Assembly: GCF_036826855.1 (NCBI RefSeq)
Contig: NZ_CP104578.1
Coordinates: 4,058,501 to 4,122,500, forward strand
Source: Streptomyces sp. SJL17-4
GTDB taxonomy: Bacteria > Actinomycetota > Actinomycetes > Streptomycetales > Streptomycetaceae
Length of the DNA: 64,000 nt
Direction: 5' to 3'
Made by a program: the position numbers and the translations under genes. Positions 49,610 through 58,637 of this stretch are shown here, piece by piece (within the stretch, counting starts at the first letter, position 1; every line of letters begins with the position of its first letter). Under the pieces are notes generated by a model, which searched no databases, was not told the origin of the DNA, and worked only from the letters and a program-made list of their open reading frames with translations.

Positions 49610-49802
49610 CCATACGCTTCTTTGCATAGAAACCGGCCAGACCACCGCAGGTCAAGACGGTCAAGTCGGTCAGATGTGCGGGGATCGGGTAAAGAGAGCC
49701 GTCAAGCCGTCACACGCGAGCGGTTTCATCAGCGAAGATAGGGCGATGACCCATGCCGTCCGGCAGGGGCGACTAACTACCCATACAGGGGCGGTGAGTT
49801 AC

Positions 49803-50111
49803 ATGTACCTGGCGGCCGAGAAGGGCGACATCACCACCATCATCGGTGGAATCGCCCCGAACTGGGGGCCTTTCGGGAGCCTGGGCGCCGAGGCCAAGAT
49901 CATGATCGAGGTCGTGATGGCCGTGGCCATCCTGCTCTGCCTCGGCATCGCCATCTGGGGAGCGGCCAAGCAGCGCATCGGCGCGACCGCCCTCCGCGAC
50001 ACGTTCAGCGCCGAACAGGGCAAGGGCCTGATCGTGGCCGGTCTGACCGGCGTCTTCATCATCGGATCCCTGGGGACGTTGTTCACCATCGTGTACGGGA
50101 TGGCGGTCTGA
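49803..50111 (+). CDS. cmdF: Small two-helix membrane protein, CmdF-like
   Basis: A 102-residue protein with two transmembrane helices (about 36-55 and 77-99) and a Gly-rich N-terminal part (ITTIIGGIAPNWGPFGSLG), in size and layout like VirB2-type subunits. ATG 49803 follows GGTGAG; GTG 49794 and ATG 49746 are alternatives. It begins the six-gene cluster that I match to cmdABCDEF (membrane proteins for differentiation, from memory of S. coelicolor SCO4126-4131). Confidence 0.78.
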   Translation: MYLAAEKGDITTIIGGIAPNWGPFGSLGAEAKIMIEVVMAVAILLCLGIAIWGAAKQRIGATALRDTFSAEQGKGLIVAGLTGVFIIGSLGTLFTIVYGMAV

Positions 50112-50238
50112 CCCCCCGTCGGACACCACCCCACTGAGAATGCGTTACCCAGATGTCCAGCAAGACGAGCAAGACCAGCCATGTTTCAGCACTGCCCGTA
50201 CTGCCCGTACCGCGAACCAGTGAGGGGGCGTTCCCGGC

Positions 50239-51078
50239 ATGAGTCCCGGTGACGAGCACGACAGCTTCGGCGGCGTGGGCGGCTCGGGCCAGACCCGGAC
50301 CCGCCTGCCCGAGGGCAACAGCGGCGACGTGTACGGCGGCGCCCGCCGCCCCGTCCGCAGCTCCCGCTCCCTCATCACGGTCGTCGGCGTGGTGGTCGTC
50401 CTCGTCGCGGCCATCGCCTTCGCCAACCGCGGCGGCGGCGACCCGGCGGACGCGGCGGGCCCCTCCGCCGACACCCCCGCCAAGACGGCCCCCACGGCGG
50501 CCACGGGCATCCGCCCGGTCACCGGCAAGAACGGCCAGATCCCCACGGGCTACGCCCAGGACGAGCAGGGGGCGCAGAGCGCGGCGACGAATTACGCGGT
50601 GGCGCTCGGTTCGGCGGAGATGTTCAGCGCCGAGGGACGCAACGAGATCGTCTCGGCGGTCTACGCGCCCGGCGCGGCGGCAGCCCGACAGGCCGACCTC
50701 GACAAGGCCGACAGCGCCAAGGATCTCCTGACAAGCCTCGGCCTCCAGGCGGACGGCACGGCGCCGCAGGGAATGACGTTCATCTCCCGGGTCATTCCGG
50801 TGGGCTCCAAGGTCGAGAGTCACACCGCGGACCGGGCGACGGTGTCGGTCTGGTACTTGTCCCTGTTCGGACTCGCGGGCGAAAACTCGAAGAACCCGGT
50901 CTCCGAGTCCTGGTACACCGACACTTTCGAGCTGCGGTGGGTCGGCGGCGACTGGAAGGTCACCAAGTCCACCCAGAAGGACGGCCCCGTCCCCGTCGGA
51001 CGTGACCAGAGGGCCTCCAGCGCCCAGGACATGGCGGATGCCGTCGGTCAGTTCGGAGGCTTCACTTATGCCCGGTAG
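50239..51078 (+). CDS. cmdE: Single-pass membrane protein, CmdE-like (VirB8-type layout)
   Basis: A 279-residue protein: cytoplasmic Gly/Arg-rich region, one helix (about 44-62), Pro/Ala linker, and an outer alpha+beta domain (about 105-279) with WYLSLFGLAG and FELRWVGGDWKVTKS, the hallmark of an NTF2-like VirB8/TcpC fold. It overlaps the next gene by 11 bp. In T4SS such a protein bridges the wall. The exact role here is inferred. Confidence 0.8.
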   Translation: MSPGDEHDSFGGVGGSGQTRTRLPEGNSGDVYGGARRPVRSSRSLITVVGVVVVLVAAIAFANRGGGDPADAAGPSADTPAKTAPTAATGIRPVTGKNGQIPTGYAQDEQGAQSAATNYAVALGSAEMFSAEGRNEIVSAVYAPGAAAARQADLDKADSAKDLLTSLGLQADGTAPQGMTFISRVIPVGSKVESHTADRATVSVWYLSLFGLAGENSKNPVSESWYTDTFELRWVGGDWKVTKSTQKDGPVPVGRDQRASSAQDMADAVGQFGGFTYAR

Positions 51079-52384
51079 GCCCCTCCGCCGCACCACCAGG
51101 GTCGCCGCCGTGCTCGGCACGGCCCAGGCTGCCGTCGTACTGTTCGCCGGCCGTGTCCTCGCCGCACCCACGCCCACACCCACGCCGAGCCCTAGCGCTG
51201 GCAACAAGGGCTGCGATCTCCTCACAGGACAGGCCCGGAGGCACTGCGAAAGCGGTCTTTCCGGCGGCGGGAGCAACCAGTCCCCCGTCACCAACCCCGC
51301 CGACGCGCTCGATCCCCTCAACTCTCTGGCCCGCGGCTTCGCCGACGCCGCCATCGCCACCGTCGACTACCTCTCCAAGGCGGTCAAAGAAACCGCCGAC
51401 GTCGACTTCACCAACACGGAGTTCCTCGGCCGGTACGCCATCGTCTTCGCCGCCTCCACCGTCCTCACCCTCCTCCTCTGGCTCCTCGCCGTCGCCAAGC
51501 GCGCCATCCGCGGCGTCCCCCTCACCACCGCGCTCTCCGAAGCCATCGGCTTCCTCTGGCTGACGGTCCTCGCCTCCGCCTTCACCCCCCTGATCCTCTA
51601 CACCGTCGTCAACGCCACCGACGCCGTCACCGAGGTCATCGCCTCCGGCACCGGCCGGCAGACCGACGTCTTCTTCGGCAGCTTCAAGGAGGCCCTCCAG
51701 AAGGGCGACAGCATCGGTGGCGGCCCCATCATGCTGATCATCGTCTCCCTGGTGACCGTCATCGCCGCCGGCGTGCTCTACCTGGAGCTGTTCCTCCGCG
51801 CCGTCATGCTGTACGTCGGCGCCCTCCTCGGCGTCGTCGTCTACTCCGGCCTCGTCGACAAGAACATGTGGGGCCACGTCCGCCGCTGGGCCGGCATCAT
51901 GATCGCGATCATCCTGGTCAAGCCGGTCATCGTCATCGTCCTCGGCCTCGCCGGCGCCCTTTCCTCCGGCACCGGACCCGACTCGTTCTCCGCCGTCGTC
52001 TCCGGCCTCGCGATCATCCTGCTCGCGATCTTCGCCTCCGCGATGATCTACCGCTTCGTCCCCGGCTTCGGCGACGAGATCGCCGCCTCCCGCAACAACC
52101 GCCTCCACCGCGCCGGCGAGAACGCGGCCGCGGCCGTCATCTCCTCCCCCGCCTCCCTCGTCTCCCAGGGAATCAAGACCCACAGTTCCCGCGGCGACGG
52201 CGGCGGCCAGGGCTCCCAGCCCGCCCGCCCCGCCAACCCCATGTCCGGTGGCATGGCCGCCCACAGCAGCCGCGGCGGAAGCGGCGGCGGCGGCGCGACT
52301 CCCCCGCCCCCACCCCGCAGCAGCAGTCCCACCGCGGGAACCCCGCACAGTAGCCGCAAGAACTCTGGAGGTGCAGGGCGTTGA
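51068..52384 (+). CDS. cmdD: Multi-pass membrane protein, CmdD-like (TrbL/VirB6 type)
   Basis: A 438-residue protein: cleavable signal (to about residue 33), outer segment with two cysteines (GCDLLTGQARRHC), then five to six helices between about 118 and 335, and a Ser/Gly/Pro-rich tail. The layout is that of TrbL/VirB6 channel subunits. ATG 51068 lies inside the cmdE-like end. The stop overlaps the next start as TTGA. Confidence 0.82.
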   Translation: MPGRPLRRTTRVAAVLGTAQAAVVLFAGRVLAAPTPTPTPSPSAGNKGCDLLTGQARRHCESGLSGGGSNQSPVTNPADALDPLNSLARGFADAAIATVDYLSKAVKETADVDFTNTEFLGRYAIVFAASTVLTLLLWLLAVAKRAIRGVPLTTALSEAIGFLWLTVLASAFTPLILYTVVNATDAVTEVIASGTGRQTDVFFGSFKEALQKGDSIGGGPIMLIIVSLVTVIAAGVLYLELFLRAVMLYVGALLGVVVYSGLVDKNMWGHVRRWAGIMIAIILVKPVIVIVLGLAGALSSGTGPDSFSAVVSGLAIILLAIFASAMIYRFVPGFGDEIAASRNNRLHRAGENAAAAVISSPASLVSQGIKTHSSRGDGGGQGSQPARPANPMSGGMAAHSSRGGSGGGGATPPPPPRSSSPTAGTPHSSRKNSGGAGR

Positions 52385-53934
52385 CGACCCAGTCCCAGCC
52401 GGTCGCGCCCCGCCGTACGTATCTCGTGGGCCGCGCCCGGCCGAACGCGATCGTCGGCAAGAACCGCGAGACCGGCGAGATCGCCCTGATCATCGTCGGC
52501 GCCTTCCTCGGCATGATGAGCGGACTCCTCGTCCCCCTCCTCCCCCTGCGGATCGCGCTCCTCGCCGGCCTCCCGATGCTCGCGATCGCCGCCGTGTACC
52601 TCCCGTACAAGCACCGCACGTTCTACAAGTGGTTCGAGATCAACCGCAGCTACAAGCGGATGCTCAAGCGCGGCACCGCCTACCGCTCCGTCGTCGCCGA
52701 GGCCGGCACCCGCCTCGACGGCCGCGAGGTCGAGGTCGGCCCGCCGCCCGGCATCGGCCGCGTCGGCTGGCTCGCCGCCCCCTTCGGACCCGACGAGATC
52801 GCCGTCCTCCTGCACGCCGACCGCCGCACCGTCACCGCCGCCATCGAGATCGAGGGCCCCGGCGTCGGCCTGCGCGACAGCGAGGACCAGGAGGCCCTGG
52901 TCGACCGCTTCGGCACCCTCCTCAAGCACGTCGCCAACGGCGACGGCTTCGTGACCCGCCTCCAGATGCTGGCCCGCACCCTCCCCGCCGACCCCGACGC
53001 CCACGCCAAGGACGTCGGCCAGCGCGGCGACCCCCACGCGCCCGCGTGGCTCATGGAGTCGTACGACCAGCTCCAGTCGATGGTCTCCACCTCCAGCGAG
53101 CAGCACCGCGCCTACCTCGTCGCCTGCATGCACTACACCCGCGAACTCGCCGCCGAGGCCAACGCCATGGCCCGCGCCGCCAAGCACGCCTCCGGCGCCC
53201 GCAAGCTCGACCGCGACGCCGGCCTCGCCGTCGTCATGGCCCGCGAGCTCACCGACATCTGCGCCCGCCTCGCCGAGGCCGACATCCGCGTACGCCAGCC
53301 CCTCGGCCAGTCCCGGCTCGCCTCCCTCGTGCACTCCATGTACGACCCGGACCACCCCATCGACCACATCCAGGCCATGACGAAACGAAACGCTTGGCCC
53401 GCCGAACTGGACGCGATGGAGCCGACGTACCTCCAGGCCAAGACCCGCGAGTCCTCCACCCGCGCCCCCTGGTGCCACGCCACCGCCTGGGTGAAGGAGT
53501 GGCCCATGACCCCCGTCGGCGTCAACTTCCTCGCCCCGCTGCTCGTCCACACCCCGGACGTGATCCGTACGGTCGCCGTGACCATGGACCTGGAGCCCAC
53601 CGAGGTCGCCATCGAGCGGATGCTCACCGAGAAGACCAACGACGAGGCCGACGCCAGCCGCGCCGCCAAGATGAACCGCACGGTCGACCCGCGCGACATC
53701 GCCGCCCACGGCCGGCTCGACCAGCGGGGTGAAGATCTCGCCAGTGGCGCGGCCGGAGTGAACCTCGTCGGGTACATCACGGTGTCGTCGCGTTCACCCG
53801 AGGCCCTGGCCCGGGACAAGCGCACGATCAGGGCCTCCGCCGGCAAGTCGTATCTGAAGCTGGAGTGGTGCGACCGCGAGCACCACCGGGCCTTTGTGAA
53901 CACCTTGCCGTTCGCGACCGGCATCCGCCGCTAA
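52381..53934 (+). CDS. cmdC: SCO6880-family membrane protein, CmdC-like (PrgI/VirB4 N-terminal type)
   Basis: A 517-residue protein. Two helices (about 36-80; EIALIIVGAFLGMMSGLLVP) near the N-terminus resemble PrgI/VirB3 units. The rest (FYKWFEINRSYKRMLKRG; HYTRELAAEANAMAR; MTPVGVNFLAPLL) resembles the N-terminal non-ATPase part of VirB4. TTG 52381 is used: GGAGG lies 8 nt upstream and it overlaps the preceding stop. The ATPase half is in the next gene. Confidence 0.82.
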   Translation: MTTQSQPVAPRRTYLVGRARPNAIVGKNRETGEIALIIVGAFLGMMSGLLVPLLPLRIALLAGLPMLAIAAVYLPYKHRTFYKWFEINRSYKRMLKRGTAYRSVVAEAGTRLDGREVEVGPPPGIGRVGWLAAPFGPDEIAVLLHADRRTVTAAIEIEGPGVGLRDSEDQEALVDRFGTLLKHVANGDGFVTRLQMLARTLPADPDAHAKDVGQRGDPHAPAWLMESYDQLQSMVSTSSEQHRAYLVACMHYTRELAAEANAMARAAKHASGARKLDRDAGLAVVMARELTDICARLAEADIRVRQPLGQSRLASLVHSMYDPDHPIDHIQAMTKRNAWPAELDAMEPTYLQAKTRESSTRAPWCHATAWVKEWPMTPVGVNFLAPLLVHTPDVIRTVAVTMDLEPTEVAIERMLTEKTNDEADASRAAKMNRTVDPRDIAAHGRLDQRGEDLASGAAGVNLVGYITVSSRSPEALARDKRTIRASAGKSYLKLEWCDREHHRAFVNTLPFATGIRR

Positions 53935-53954
53935 GGCCGAAGGGGCACAGACCC

Positions 53955-55355
53955 ATGCGAGATCCGCTGTCCGTCCTCACCGACGCCTTCACCTCCTTCG
54001 TCTTCGGCAAGGTGGAGACGACCCGCCTGCCCGTCCGCACCTCCACCGGGCAGGCCCAGGCCGTCTACCTGCCGACCGCCGCCCCCGGCCTGGGCGACTC
54101 CGGCGTGATCATCGGCCGCGAGGTCTACAGCGGCAAGGGCTACATCTACGACCCCTTCCAGCTGTACGGGCAGCAGCTCCCCGCCCCGCACTGGCTGGTC
54201 CTCGGCGAGTCCGGCAACGGCAAGTCGGCCCTTGAGAAGACGTACGTGCTCCGCCAGCTCCGCTTCCGCGACCGGCAGGTCGTCGTCCTCGACGCCCAGG
54301 GCGAGGACGGCGTCGGCGAATGGAACCTCATCGCGCAGGAGCTGGGGATAACCCCCATCCGCCTGGACCCCATGGTCGCCAACGACTCCGGGATCCGCCT
54401 CAACCCGCTCGACCCGTCGATCACCACGACCGGGCAGCTGGCCCTGCTCCGTACGATCATCGAGGTGGCGATGGGCCACGGCCTCGACGAGCGCTCCGGC
54501 TTCGCGCTCAAGGTCGCCCACGCCCACGTCGTCGAGCACACCACCCACCGCCAGCCGATCCTCACCGACATCGTGGAGCGGCTCCGCCACCCCGAGGCGG
54601 AATCCGCCGAGGCGATGAACGTCGACATAGACGATGTACGGGCCTGGGGCCTGGACGTCGCCCTCGTCCTCGACCGCCTCGTCGACGGCGACCTGCGCGG
54701 CATGTTCGACGGCCCGACGACCGTCGGCATCGACCTCGACGCGCCCCTGATCGTCTTCGACCTCTCCCACATCGACCGCAACTCCATCGCCATGCCGATC
54801 CTCATGGCGATCGTCGGCGTCTGGCTGGAGCACACCTGGATCCGCCCCGACCGGAAGAAGCGCATCTTCCTCGTCGAGGAGGCCTGGCACATCATCAACA
54901 GCCCGTTCGTGGCGCAGCTGTTCCAGCGGCTGCTCAAGTTCGGCCGTCGCCTCGGCCTGTCCTTCGTCGCCGTCGTCCACCACCTCTCCGACGTCGTCGA
55001 CGGAGCGGCGGCGAAGGAGGCCGCGGCGATCCTCAAGATGGCCTCCACCCGGACCATCTACGCCCAGAAGGCCGACGAGGCACGCAGCACGGGCCGGGTC
55101 CTCGGCCTGCCCCGCTGGGCGGTCGAGATCATCCCGACCCTGACCCCCGGCATCGCGGTCTGGGACGTCAACGGCAATGTGCAGGTGGTCAAACACCTCA
55201 TCACCGAACGAGAACGCCCGCTGGTCTACACCGACCGCGCCATGACGGAAGCCTCGGCCTCCCTCGGAGACCCGGACCTCGAATGGGAGACGGAGCAGCG
55301 GGCGATCCTCATCGAGCAGCAGATGAACGGCACTTCGCAGTCGACGGTGGCGTAG
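53955..55355 (+). CDS. cmdB: VirB4-like ATPase, CmdB-like
   Basis: A 466-residue cytoplasmic ATPase of the VirB4/TraE class. Walker A GESGNGKS (84-91), Walker B IFLVEEAWHII and FQRLLKFGRRLGLSFVAVVHHLSD are the classical T4SS ATPase motifs. ATG 53955 is used after AAGGGGCACAG. It probably powers the system with the preceding gene, together making a split VirB4. In S. coelicolor, cmdB is the ATP/GTP-binding member. Confidence 0.9.
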   Translation: MRDPLSVLTDAFTSFVFGKVETTRLPVRTSTGQAQAVYLPTAAPGLGDSGVIIGREVYSGKGYIYDPFQLYGQQLPAPHWLVLGESGNGKSALEKTYVLRQLRFRDRQVVVLDAQGEDGVGEWNLIAQELGITPIRLDPMVANDSGIRLNPLDPSITTTGQLALLRTIIEVAMGHGLDERSGFALKVAHAHVVEHTTHRQPILTDIVERLRHPEAESAEAMNVDIDDVRAWGLDVALVLDRLVDGDLRGMFDGPTTVGIDLDAPLIVFDLSHIDRNSIAMPILMAIVGVWLEHTWIRPDRKKRIFLVEEAWHIINSPFVAQLFQRLLKFGRRLGLSFVAVVHHLSDVVDGAAAKEAAAILKMASTRTIYAQKADEARSTGRVLGLPRWAVEIIPTLTPGIAVWDVNGNVQVVKHLITERERPLVYTDRAMTEASASLGDPDLEWETEQRAILIEQQMNGTSQSTVA

Positions 55356-56909
55356 ATGGAAACGGCACGGAAGGGCGGGGGAGGGGTCTCCGACGGGCTG
55401 CTGCTCAGCCTGTTCGGCCTCCTCCTCTGCCTCACGGTCCTGGTGTGGACGGCGACGGGCCTGGCCGGTCTGCTCTCCCACGGCGCCTGGCCGGAGGGTG
55501 TCGCCTACACGGGCACACCCTCGGCCCTGCGCTCCCTGGCCACGGCCCCGGCGGACCTCGCGGCGGCCTGGCCGGCCACCCCGCCGGGCCAGCTCTCCGG
55601 ATACGGCCTGTTCTGGGGCCTGCTGATCGGCGAGGCGATGATCCTCCTCGTCCTCGCGATCTTCGCCCTGGGCACCCTGGCCCGCTGGCGAGCGGTGCGC
55701 GCCAACAAGAAGGCGGGGGTGTACGGAAGGGGCCAGGAGCCGGTACGGGACACCCGCGAGCCGGCGCACGAGAAGCCCGCGTACGACGAGCCCGCCGACG
55801 AGCAGCCCATACGCGAGAGGCCCACGCACGAGAAGCCCGCGTACGAGAAGCCCGTACACGAGGAACCCGTACACAAGGCCGCTCCGGCTCCCCCGGCTCC
55901 CCGCAGCCCCCTCACGACCCACGCACCGGAGCCGCCCACGGCCCCGCTCCCGACAGCGCCCCCGGCACCGCCGGCCCCCGCAGGCACCCCCCGGACGTTC
56001 TACGGCCCCCCGGACGCCCGCCACCCCGCCGCCGTCCAGGCCGTCCAGGACGCCGAGGGCCCGGTCCTCGTCATCACCTCGGACCCTGCCCTCTGGGCCG
56101 CGACCAAGGACGCGCGCGGCAAACTCGGCCCGGTCCTCGTCCACGACCCCGGCCACCTGTGCGACACCCCCGCTCGACTCCACTGGTCGCCGTCCGAGCA
56201 CTGCGAGGACCCGGCCGTGGCCACGGAGCGGGCGATCGCCCTGCTGGCGCCCGTACGCCCGCACTCCCGGCTGGACGCGGCCACCGCCGACACCGCCGAA
56301 ACGCTCCTGCGCTGCTGGCTGCACGCGGCCGCCGTGGACGGACGCCCGTTCCGCCAGGTCCACCGCTGGGCGCAGGGCACGGGCGCCCACGAGCCCGTAC
56401 GGATCCTCCGCAGCCACCCGAAGGCGGCCTCCGGCCACGCGGGCCTGCTCGAATCGGCACTCACCGCGCACCCGGAAAGCCGCCGCATGGCACAGGAACT
56501 GACGGCCCGTGCGCTGGCGTCGCTCTCGTCGATCCACATCCGGGAGGCCTGCACCCCGAATCGAACTGATTCGCTGGCGCTGGCATCTTTCCTCCCCGAA
56601 GGGGGCACCCTCTACGTGGTGGGGGAGCCCATCGAGGATCCCCGCACCCACCCCGGCGCGATGCCGCTCCTGACGGCGCTCGCCGCAAGCGTGGTCGAGC
56701 ACGGCCGCCGCATGGCCGCACGGTCATCCGACGGTCGGCTCGACCCACCAATGACCCTCGTCCTGGACGACGTCGCCGCCGTGGCCCCGCTCCCCCAGCT
56801 CCCGGAGCTCCTCGCCACCGGCCACACCCAGGGCCTCCCGACCCTGGCCCTGATGCGCTCGCCGGAACAGGCCCGCACCAGATGGCCGGAGACCTCCCTG
56901 AGCCACTGA
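55356..56909 (+). CDS. cmdA: CmdA-like membrane protein related to VirD4/TraG, without P-loop
   Basis: A 517-residue protein. Two helices lie at about 13-37 and 84-112. A charged repeat region follows (HEKPAYDEPADEQP units, about 130-170). The C-terminal domain resembles TraG/VirD4 coupling proteins (VLVITSDPALWAATKDARG; TLVLDDVAAVAPLPQLPELL; GLPTLALMRSPEQARTRW), but GPPDARHPAAVQ stands where a Walker A is expected. It starts right after the cmdB-like stop and appears short at the C-terminus. ATP use is doubtful. Confidence 0.78.
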   Translation: METARKGGGGVSDGLLLSLFGLLLCLTVLVWTATGLAGLLSHGAWPEGVAYTGTPSALRSLATAPADLAAAWPATPPGQLSGYGLFWGLLIGEAMILLVLAIFALGTLARWRAVRANKKAGVYGRGQEPVRDTREPAHEKPAYDEPADEQPIRERPTHEKPAYEKPVHEEPVHKAAPAPPAPRSPLTTHAPEPPTAPLPTAPPAPPAPAGTPRTFYGPPDARHPAAVQAVQDAEGPVLVITSDPALWAATKDARGKLGPVLVHDPGHLCDTPARLHWSPSEHCEDPAVATERAIALLAPVRPHSRLDAATADTAETLLRCWLHAAAVDGRPFRQVHRWAQGTGAHEPVRILRSHPKAASGHAGLLESALTAHPESRRMAQELTARALASLSSIHIREACTPNRTDSLALASFLPEGGTLYVVGEPIEDPRTHPGAMPLLTALAASVVEHGRRMAARSSDGRLDPPMTLVLDDVAAVAPLPQLPELLATGHTQGLPTLALMRSPEQARTRWPETSLSH

Positions 56910-56936
56910 GGGACCCTGCCTCGGTCCGCTCCCGGG

Positions 56937-57416
56937 TCAGAGGGCGCGGCCGCGCAGGGAGTGCAGATGGGCACGGGCCGCATCGGCGGCATGGCTGAAC
57001 CAGTCGGCGATCACGGCGGTCTCTTCCGGGGTGTACCGGGCGAAGACCTCCTCCAGGCGGGCGTAGAACGGCTGGTACAGCGCGACGACCCGGGCGGCCG
57101 CCTCCGGGTCGGCGACCACGCGCACCCGCCGCCGGTCGGCCGGGTCAGGGGCTCGACGGGCGTAGCCGGCCTTCTCCAGACGGTTGAGCACCCCGGTCAC
57201 GGCTCCCGTGGTGAGGTTGGCGCGCTCCGCCAGGTCCCCGGCGGACAGCGGCTCCTCGCCCGCGCCGAGCACATGCCCGAGACAGGTCAGGTCGGTCACG
57301 TTGAGGCCGAGCGCCTGCGCGACCTCCTGCTGGCCGATGAGGCCCAGGGCCACGTACGCGTCCATCCGGTGGATCGCCTCGCCGACGGTGGCCGGGGGAC
57401 GGCTCTTGCCCTCCAC
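56937..57416 (-). CDS. MarR-family transcriptional regulator
   Basis: A 159-residue regulator with the MarR winged helix (LAERANLTTGAVTGVLNRLEKAGYARR; DRRRVRVV). AAGGAG lies before GTG 57416. Operator-like CTTAG/CTAAG half-sites are in its leader. It is divergent from the HGxxPAAW-type gene. The ligand and target beyond itself are unknown. Confidence 0.92.
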   Translation of the reverse strand: MEGKSRPPATVGEAIHRMDAYVALGLIGQQEVAQALGLNVTDLTCLGHVLGAGEEPLSAGDLAERANLTTGAVTGVLNRLEKAGYARRAPDPADRRRVRVVADPEAAARVVALYQPFYARLEEVFARYTPEETAVIADWFSHAADAARAHLHSLRGRAL

Positions 57417-57426
57417 GCAGAGACTC

Positions 57427-57447
57427 CTTAGTATCTAAGTTACTTAG
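57427..57447. promoter_or_regulatory. MarR-type operator
   Basis: CTTAG-TAT-CTAAG-TTA-CTTAG: three half-sites with 3-nt spacers make two overlapping palindromes, 11 bp from the MarR start codon. Confidence 0.7.
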
Positions 57448-57514
57448 CTCGTGAGATAAATCGTCCCATCGATGCCTTCATCCTGCCTGCCCTGACACCC
57501 CCACCGGAGCAACC

Positions 57515-57871
57515 ATGAGCGCCCACGGCGACGTCGACCTCGGCCACACCCTGGCCGGATGGACCGGAACCACCCTCGCCGGACTGGGCTCCACCGTCGC
57601 GGGAGCCGGAATCTGCCTGGACCTCCCCTGGGCCCTGTGGCTCGGCGCGGCACTGACCCTTCTCGCCGCCGTCACGACCTGGACCCTCCACCTGGCGGGC
57701 TGGGGCAAGCCCTCCGGCCCCCGGCCGGCCGACCAGTGGGACTGGCGGGTCCGCGACGCCACCGCCCGCCACGGCCACCCCGACTGCCTCGGCTGCCGCC
57801 TCGCGGGCCGCCGCGTCACGGTCACCGCCCGGACCCGACCGCACCCCGAACCGGCCCCCAGCCACCCCTGA
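57515..57871 (+). CDS. HGxxPAAW-family small membrane protein
   Basis: A 118-residue protein starting with HGDVDLGHTLAGWTG, two helices (about 17-34 and 40-60) and a tail with HGHPDCLGC. It fits the HGxxPAAW family of actinobacterial proteins of unknown role. GGAG precedes ATG 57515. It faces the MarR gene, which may control it. Confidence 0.75.
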   Translation: MSAHGDVDLGHTLAGWTGTTLAGLGSTVAGAGICLDLPWALWLGAALTLLAAVTTWTLHLAGWGKPSGPRPADQWDWRVRDATARHGHPDCLGCRLAGRRVTVTARTRPHPEPAPSHP

Positions 57872-57943
57872 TCCCGGCCACGACCAGGTCCCGGCGACCG
57901 CCCAGGCACCCACGCCCAGCCATCAACACCCCGCCACCGACGC

Positions 57944-58501
57944 CTACGAAGCCCGCCGGATCTCGTACTCGTCCTCCATCGCCGTGTCGTGCCCCGGAAC
58001 GCCCACCCGCTCCCCCGTCGCCACGAAACCGAAGCGACGGTAGAACGCGGCGGCCCGCGCGTTGTCCTCATGGACGTAGAGCCGCACCCGCTCGACCGGC
58101 TCCGCCAGCGACCAGGACCACTCGACGCCCGCACGGAACAGCGCGTCGATCACACCCGTCCCCCGCGCCTCGGGCCGCACGTAGACACCCACGATGTGCG
58201 TCTGGACGACCTTCGCCGGCTCACCGAAGCGCACCTCGTCCGCCGGCCGCTCCACCAGGACCGAGATCGTGCCCGCCCAACTCCCGTCCGGGGCCTCGGC
58301 CACGAACTGCCGCGCGTTCCCCTCGCCGCTGTCGGACCCCCCCTCGGCGCGCTCCTGCCAGAAGGAGTCCGGGCGCTGCACGGCCGCCTCGTACGTGTCG
58401 AGGAACGCGAGATGCGCGACCGGGTCCCGCAGGGCAGCGAGACGGATCTCGCGGGTCTGCTCCCACTCGTCGGCGCGGATGGCACGTATCGAAAAGTCCA
58501 T
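57944..58501 (-). CDS. GNAT-family N-acetyltransferase
   Basis: A 185-residue single-domain GNAT. The acetyl-CoA loop is VYVRPEARGTGVIDAL (about 106-121), and VHEDNARAAAFYRRFGFVATGE is the C-terminal signature. GGAGGATCGG precedes ATG 58501. The substrate is unknown. Confidence 0.9.
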   Translation of the reverse strand: MDFSIRAIRADEWEQTREIRLAALRDPVAHLAFLDTYEAAVQRPDSFWQERAEGGSDSGEGNARQFVAEAPDGSWAGTISVLVERPADEVRFGEPAKVVQTHIVGVYVRPEARGTGVIDALFRAGVEWSWSLAEPVERVRLYVHEDNARAAAFYRRFGFVATGERVGVPGHDTAMEDEYEIRRAS

Positions 58502-58637
58502 GGGCCCGATCCTCCGACGCCCACACACCCCTGACAAGGGCTTTTCGCTTCCCCTCGTACCCCGGTACTACGCCCACGCCCCATCTCCCGTCCCAGGTCG
58601 GACGAACGCCCGCGGCCCGCTCCCTAACGTCGACGAC

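Noticed and set aside
53931..56702. A 923-residue minus-strand open frame opposite the cmdB/cmdA-like genes
   Set aside because: It mirrors the codon bias of the true plus-strand genes, has no recognisable domain and starts without a ribosome site.
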